The notes beneath the pieces were generated by a model that was not told where the DNA came from, did no database searches, and saw only the letters and a program-made list of their open reading frames with translations. A DNA stretch of 64,000 nucleotides, taken from positions 3,348,001 through 3,412,000 of the forward strand of contig NZ_CP045309.1 of NCBI RefSeq assembly GCF_009671205.1, written 5' to 3'. This document shows, piece after piece, positions 60,989 through 64,000 of the stretch. Made by a program: the position numbers and the translations under genes. Numbering within the stretch: the first letter of the stretch is position 1; the number at the start of each line of letters is the position of its first letter. Source of the stretch: Micromonospora terminaliae. GTDB lineage: Bacteria > Actinomycetota > Actinomycetes > Mycobacteriales > Micromonosporaceae.

Positions 60989-61897
60989 TCACTTGAGCTG
61001 CCCGGCGGTGAGGCCGGTCTGGATCTGCCGCTGGAATGCGACGTACACCGCCAGCACCGGCAGGGTGGCGATGGTCAGTCCCGCGAACAGGCCGCTGAAG
61101 TCACCCTGGTAGCCCTGGCTGACGGCGAGCGCCGTGAGGCCCTGCGCCAGCACCCACTTGGAGTCGTCGCCCTGCATCAGCACCTGCGGCAGGATGAACT
61201 GGTTCCAGTGGCTGAGGAAGTTGAAGATCGCCACGCTGATCAATCCCGGTCGCGCCATCGGCAGCATGACCCGGAAGAAGAGCCCGAAGTGCCCGCAGCC
61301 GTCGATGAGCGCCGCCTCGGCGATCGAGGTCGGGAGCGTCCGGAAGAAGGCGGTCAGGAAGAAGACCGTGAAGGGCAGCGAGTAGGCGGCGTAGACCAGG
61401 ATCAGCCCGGTCCAGGTGCCGAACAGGCCGGCGTTGCGCACCACGAAGAAGAGCGGCACGAGGGCGAGGAAGACCGGGAACATCATCCCGCCGACGAACA
61501 GGTAGTAGACAGCCTGCCGGCCCCGGAACTCGTACCGGGCGAAGACGTAGGCCGCGGTGGCGCCGAGCAGCATGGTGAGGGTGAGCGAGCCGGCCACCAC
61601 GATGCCGCTGTTCAGGAAGTAGCGGCCGATGTGCGCCTCGGTCCAGGCGCGGGACCAGTTCTCCAGCCGCAGCGCTCCCGGCAGCCCCCAGGGGTCGGAG
61701 AGGATCTCACCGTCGCTCTTGAACGAGCTCACGAACATCCACAGCAGCGGCAGCGCGGTCAGCGCCGCCCAGAGCAGCAGGAAGCCGTGCGAGAACAGGT
61801 TTGCGACGCCCAGGTCGCGGCGCAGCCGCCGGTCCGCGCCGCGGGCGGCGACGGGCTTCTCCGCCTCGGTCGTGGCGGGCCGATTCAGCGTGGTCAC
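60989..61897 (-). CDS. Carbohydrate ABC permease, second NgcG-like
   Basis: The 302-residue permease has six helices and the EAA loop SIAEAALIDGCGHFGLFFRV. It is clearly similar to the NgcG-like protein at 52691, including SYEFRG-like region YEFRGRQAVYYLFVGGMMFP and the tail VAFQRQIQTGLTAGQLK. GTG 61897 overlaps the upstream permease stop (GTGA). The set may take up a related but distinct amino-sugar oligomer. Confidence 0.85.
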   Translation of the reverse strand: MTTLNRPATTEAEKPVAARGADRRLRRDLGVANLFSHGFLLLWAALTALPLLWMFVSSFKSDGEILSDPWGLPGALRLENWSRAWTEAHIGRYFLNSGIVVAGSLTLTMLLGATAAYVFARYEFRGRQAVYYLFVGGMMFPVFLALVPLFFVVRNAGLFGTWTGLILVYAAYSLPFTVFFLTAFFRTLPTSIAEAALIDGCGHFGLFFRVMLPMARPGLISVAIFNFLSHWNQFILPQVLMQGDDSKWVLAQGLTALAVSQGYQGDFSGLFAGLTIATLPVLAVYVAFQRQIQTGLTAGQLK

Positions 61898-62802
61898 GAG
61901 TATTCGATCCGATCGCGACGGGCGGTACGCAGCGCCAGCACCGCCACCGACAGGGTCAGGAACAGCATCACCACGCCGATCGCGGAGGCGTACCCGAACT
62001 TGCTCTCGCTGCCGAACGCGGTCTCGTACATGCGCAGGCCGATCACGTCGGACGAGAAGTTGGGGCCGCCGTTGGTCATCTGCTGCACGAGGATGAAGCC
62101 GTCCAGGGCGGCGATGGCCAGGTAGATCCAGGCGACCTGGACGGTGTCCCAGAGCAGCGGCACGGTGATCCGGCGCAGGGTCGTCCACCGGGACGCGCCG
62201 TCGAGCATCACGGCCTCGTAGATGTCGCGCGGTACGGCGGACATGGCGGCGCCGAAGAGCACCACGTAGAAGCCCACGTTGCTCCAGACCATCACCGCCA
62301 GCACGGCCCAGAACGCCGTACGCGGATCACCCAGCCAGGTCGGCGCCGGCAGGCCCAGGGCGCGCAACGCGCCGTTGAGCAGGCCGTTGTTGGGGTGGTA
62401 GACCTCCTTCCAGAGGAGGGCGATGATCACCACCGAGAGCACCTGCGGGAAGAAGTAGACCATCCGGTAGACGGAGGTGCCCCGGACGCCGGTGACGCCG
62501 GCCCGTCCCTTGCGGCCGCCCATGTTGAGCATGGTGGCGAAGAACAGTCCGAGCACGATGGTGAGCACCGGCACCACGGCGAGCATGATGGCGTTGTTCT
62601 TGATCGCGTTCCACACCTGGCCGTCGTGCAGCAGCGTCCGGAAGTTGGCCATCCCCACCGAGTCGGCGTGCGCGGAGTAGCCGAGCCAGTTGGTGGTGGA
62701 GATCTGGAACGCCTGCAGGTACGGCGACAGCACGAAGATGCCGTAGAGCAGCAGCGGCGGCACCAGGAAGGTGATGATCAGCGGGTACTTGCCGTGTCTC
62801 AC
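61894..62802 (-). CDS. Carbohydrate ABC permease, second NgcF-like
   Basis: The 302-residue permease begins MRHGKYPLIITFLVPPLLLY and carries DIYEAVMLDGASRWTTLRRI. It resembles the NgcF-like protein at 53658 (same MRHG start and RRDRIEY end). The start is GTG 62802. It lies 67 bases after the binding-protein stop, with a strong hairpin in that gap. Confidence 0.85.
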   Translation of the reverse strand: MRHGKYPLIITFLVPPLLLYGIFVLSPYLQAFQISTTNWLGYSAHADSVGMANFRTLLHDGQVWNAIKNNAIMLAVVPVLTIVLGLFFATMLNMGGRKGRAGVTGVRGTSVYRMVYFFPQVLSVVIIALLWKEVYHPNNGLLNGALRALGLPAPTWLGDPRTAFWAVLAVMVWSNVGFYVVLFGAAMSAVPRDIYEAVMLDGASRWTTLRRITVPLLWDTVQVAWIYLAIAALDGFILVQQMTNGGPNFSSDVIGLRMYETAFGSESKFGYASAIGVVMLFLTLSVAVLALRTARRDRIEYS

Positions 62803-62831
62803 GAGATGGACCTACTTCCCCAGCGGCGCGA

Positions 62832-62861
62832 CGGTGGGGGCGGACGGGTCCGCCCCCACCG
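62832..62861 (-). terminator. Intra-operon hairpin between binding-protein and permease genes
   Basis: Bases 62832-62845 are complementary to 62848-62861; a stem of about 12 pairs with a small loop is realistic. Placement suggests that binding-protein mRNA is made in excess of permease mRNA. Confidence 0.65.
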
Positions 62862-62869
62862 GTCGGATG

Positions 62870-64000
62870 TTACGCAGCCCGCTTGTACTTCTTGATCGAG
62901 CTGTCCTGGGCGATCGTGTCCGCCCCCTTCTGGCACTGGTCGAGGAACTCGGCCGGGGTGCTCCGGCCACTGAAGAACTCGCCGCACGCGGCGTCGACCA
63001 GTTCGCGCTCGAGCTTGCGGTAGTAGTTGTTGTAGACCCAGTTGAAGCCGTTGCTGCCGGACGCCTCCAGCGCCTTGACCACGGTGGTCAGACCGAACGG
63101 CAGCTCGATTCCGTCGGTCGCGCCGGCCACGACGGTCAGGCTGGAGACCTTCTTCGTGAAGTCCTGCGCGCCCTTCTTGGAGAGCATCGTCCGGAAGTAC
63201 TCCAGGCCGCCCGCGACGTTCTTCGCCTTCGCCGGCACCATGAACGGCTCGCCCGCGGTGCCCCGGATCGCCTCGAACGGCAGCTTGTCCCCGCTGCCCA
63301 GGCTCGGCGTCGGCGCGATGGCCATGTTGAAGCCGGCCGGCGTCACCTTCGCCTGCTCGCTCTCCAGCCAGGAACCGCAGGAGATGAAGGCGGCCTTGCC
63401 CTGGCACCAGGCGGTCTGCGACTGGATGTGGTCCAGGCCCGGCGAACCGTCCAGGATGTACTTGTCCTTGACGATCTGGTACCAGGCGTCGGCCGCCGCC
63501 TTCATGGCGTCGGACTTCCAGGCGTTCGGCTCGAGGTTGTCGATCGCGACGGCCACCGACGGCCCGCCGAACTTGATCGCGGTGGCGATCAGCGGCCAGC
63601 TCATGTAGCGGGGGTGCTTGCCCGCGTACGTCCAGGGGGCGATCCCGGCGGCCTTGATCTGCTTGCAGAGCGCGATGTGCTCGTCCCAGGTCTTCGCGTA
63701 CTGCCAGTTGCGCTCGGTGAAGGTCTTGGTGGAGTACCAGATGCCGTAGGCGGTGTACGTGTAGTTGAGGACCAGGAACTTCCCGTCGTACGAGCCGACC
63801 TCGACCGCGCCGGGAAGGAGGGTGTCCTTCACCGACTTGCCGGGGATGTCCAGGCTGGGCGCGGCCAGCAGGTCGCCCAGGTCGGCGATGGCGTTCTGGC
63901 TGACCAGGCCGTTGAAGTCGATCTGGCCGGCGCCGGAGTTGTTGACCACGTCCGGCGGGGTGCCGTCGACGAAGCGCGGCTGGAGGGTCTTGTTGATCTC
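62870..64000 (-). CDS. NgcE-like sugar-binding protein, 5' end outside window
   Basis: The reverse strand is open from the window edge at 64000 to the stop at 62870, giving 376 C-terminal residues. Motifs DVVNNSGAGQIDFNGLVSQN, LVLNYTYTAYGIWYSTKTF, AKTWDEHIALCKQIKAAG, TYAGKHPRYMSWPLIATAI and the tail DTIAQDSSIKKYKRAA parallel NgcE at 54622 (which ends KDSSIKKQTRTA). It is the binding component of the second Ngc-like importer. The signal peptide is not in the window. Confidence 0.85.
   Translation of the reverse strand, partial: EINKTLQPRFVDGTPPDVVNNSGAGQIDFNGLVSQNAIADLGDLLAAPSLDIPGKSVKDTLLPGAVEVGSYDGKFLVLNYTYTAYGIWYSTKTFTERNWQYAKTWDEHIALCKQIKAAGIAPWTYAGKHPRYMSWPLIATAIKFGGPSVAVAIDNLEPNAWKSDAMKAAADAWYQIVKDKYILDGSPGLDHIQSQTAWCQGKAAFISCGSWLESEQAKVTPAGFNMAIAPTPSLGSGDKLPFEAIRGTAGEPFMVPAKAKNVAGGLEYFRTMLSKKGAQDFTKKVSSLTVVAGATDGIELPFGLTTVVKALEASGSNGFNWVYNNYYRKLERELVDAACGEFFSGRSTPAEFLDQCQKGADTIAQDSSIKKYKRAA

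Overview
The window is chromosomal DNA of a very GC-rich actinobacterium, most likely Micromonospora or a close relative in the Micromonosporaceae. Supporting signs are strong third-position G/C bias, frequent GTG starts, a mycothiol-dependent-isomerase-fold protein, DUF3159 and DUF1028 proteins, a conservon-type kinase/roadblock pair, an LpqY-SugABC-like importer, NgcEFG-type importers and CebR-type operators next to cellulase genes. I see no rRNA, tRNA, insertion sequence, prophage or CRISPR array.

Layout. 1-5.9 kb: housekeeping and unknown-function genes (luciferase-like oxidoreductase, LtrA, DUF1028, maleylpyruvate-isomerase fold, PEBP, PAP2, DUF3159). 6.2-11.4 kb: a cellulose module, with a secreted CBM2-GH48 cellulase and a divergent Tat-exported GH1 beta-glucosidase. 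Three near-perfect copies of the CebR palindrome lie between them. 11.5-14.5 kb: nitrate-sensor histidine kinase plus roadblock protein, a shortened conservon. 14.6-18.2 kb: FGGY kinase and a TrpE-TrpG fusion preceded by a complete ribosome-mediated trp attenuator with a 19-residue leader peptide. 18.3-21.7 kb: WrbA, a small membrane protein, a PRC/DUF2382 protein and an AlkZ-like protein. 21.7-26.1 kb: a four-gene sugar ABC importer resembling LpqY-SugABC. 26.3-31.1 kb: small genes, rhomboid protease, L,D-transpeptidase, DUF4184 and HAD hydrolase.

31.3-34.1 kb is the most unusual part. An AT-richer promoter leads into a 34-38 residue Lys/Thr-rich peptide gene. A perfect 15-bp hairpin follows, then a ThiF/E1-like enzyme with an N-terminal PqqD-like domain. 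That gene overlaps by 4 bp an HEXXH membrane metalloprotease that also carries a PqqD-like N-terminus. This looks like a minimal peptide-modification (RiPP) operon with no YcaO, radical-SAM or lanthionine enzyme in sight.

34.1-45.7 kb: a secreted beta-propeller protein flanked by 51-bp imperfect direct repeats; a glucan group (GH63-like glucosidase, GH133 debranching enzyme, GT4 glycosyltransferase); a Ser/Thr kinase; a YdjM-like membrane protein; and an amidohydrolase. 45.7-52.6 kb: APH-fold kinase, divergent MFS/LysR pair, TfoX-like protein, lipoprotein, MobA-like nucleotidyltransferase and a family A DNA polymerase/exonuclease.

52.7-64 kb: an amino-sugar region. A five-gene operon (RpiR regulator, SIS protein, NgcE, NgcF, NgcG) is divergent from an N-acetylglucosamine-type kinase. 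After an ArsR/SRPBCC/VOC group comes a second NgcEFG-like set, cut by the window end. Neither Ngc set has its own ATPase gene, so a shared MsiK/SugC-type ATPase is implied. Overall the segment encodes uptake and breakdown of cellulose, alpha-glucan/trehalose and chitin-derived sugars, with one candidate peptide natural-product operon embedded in it.
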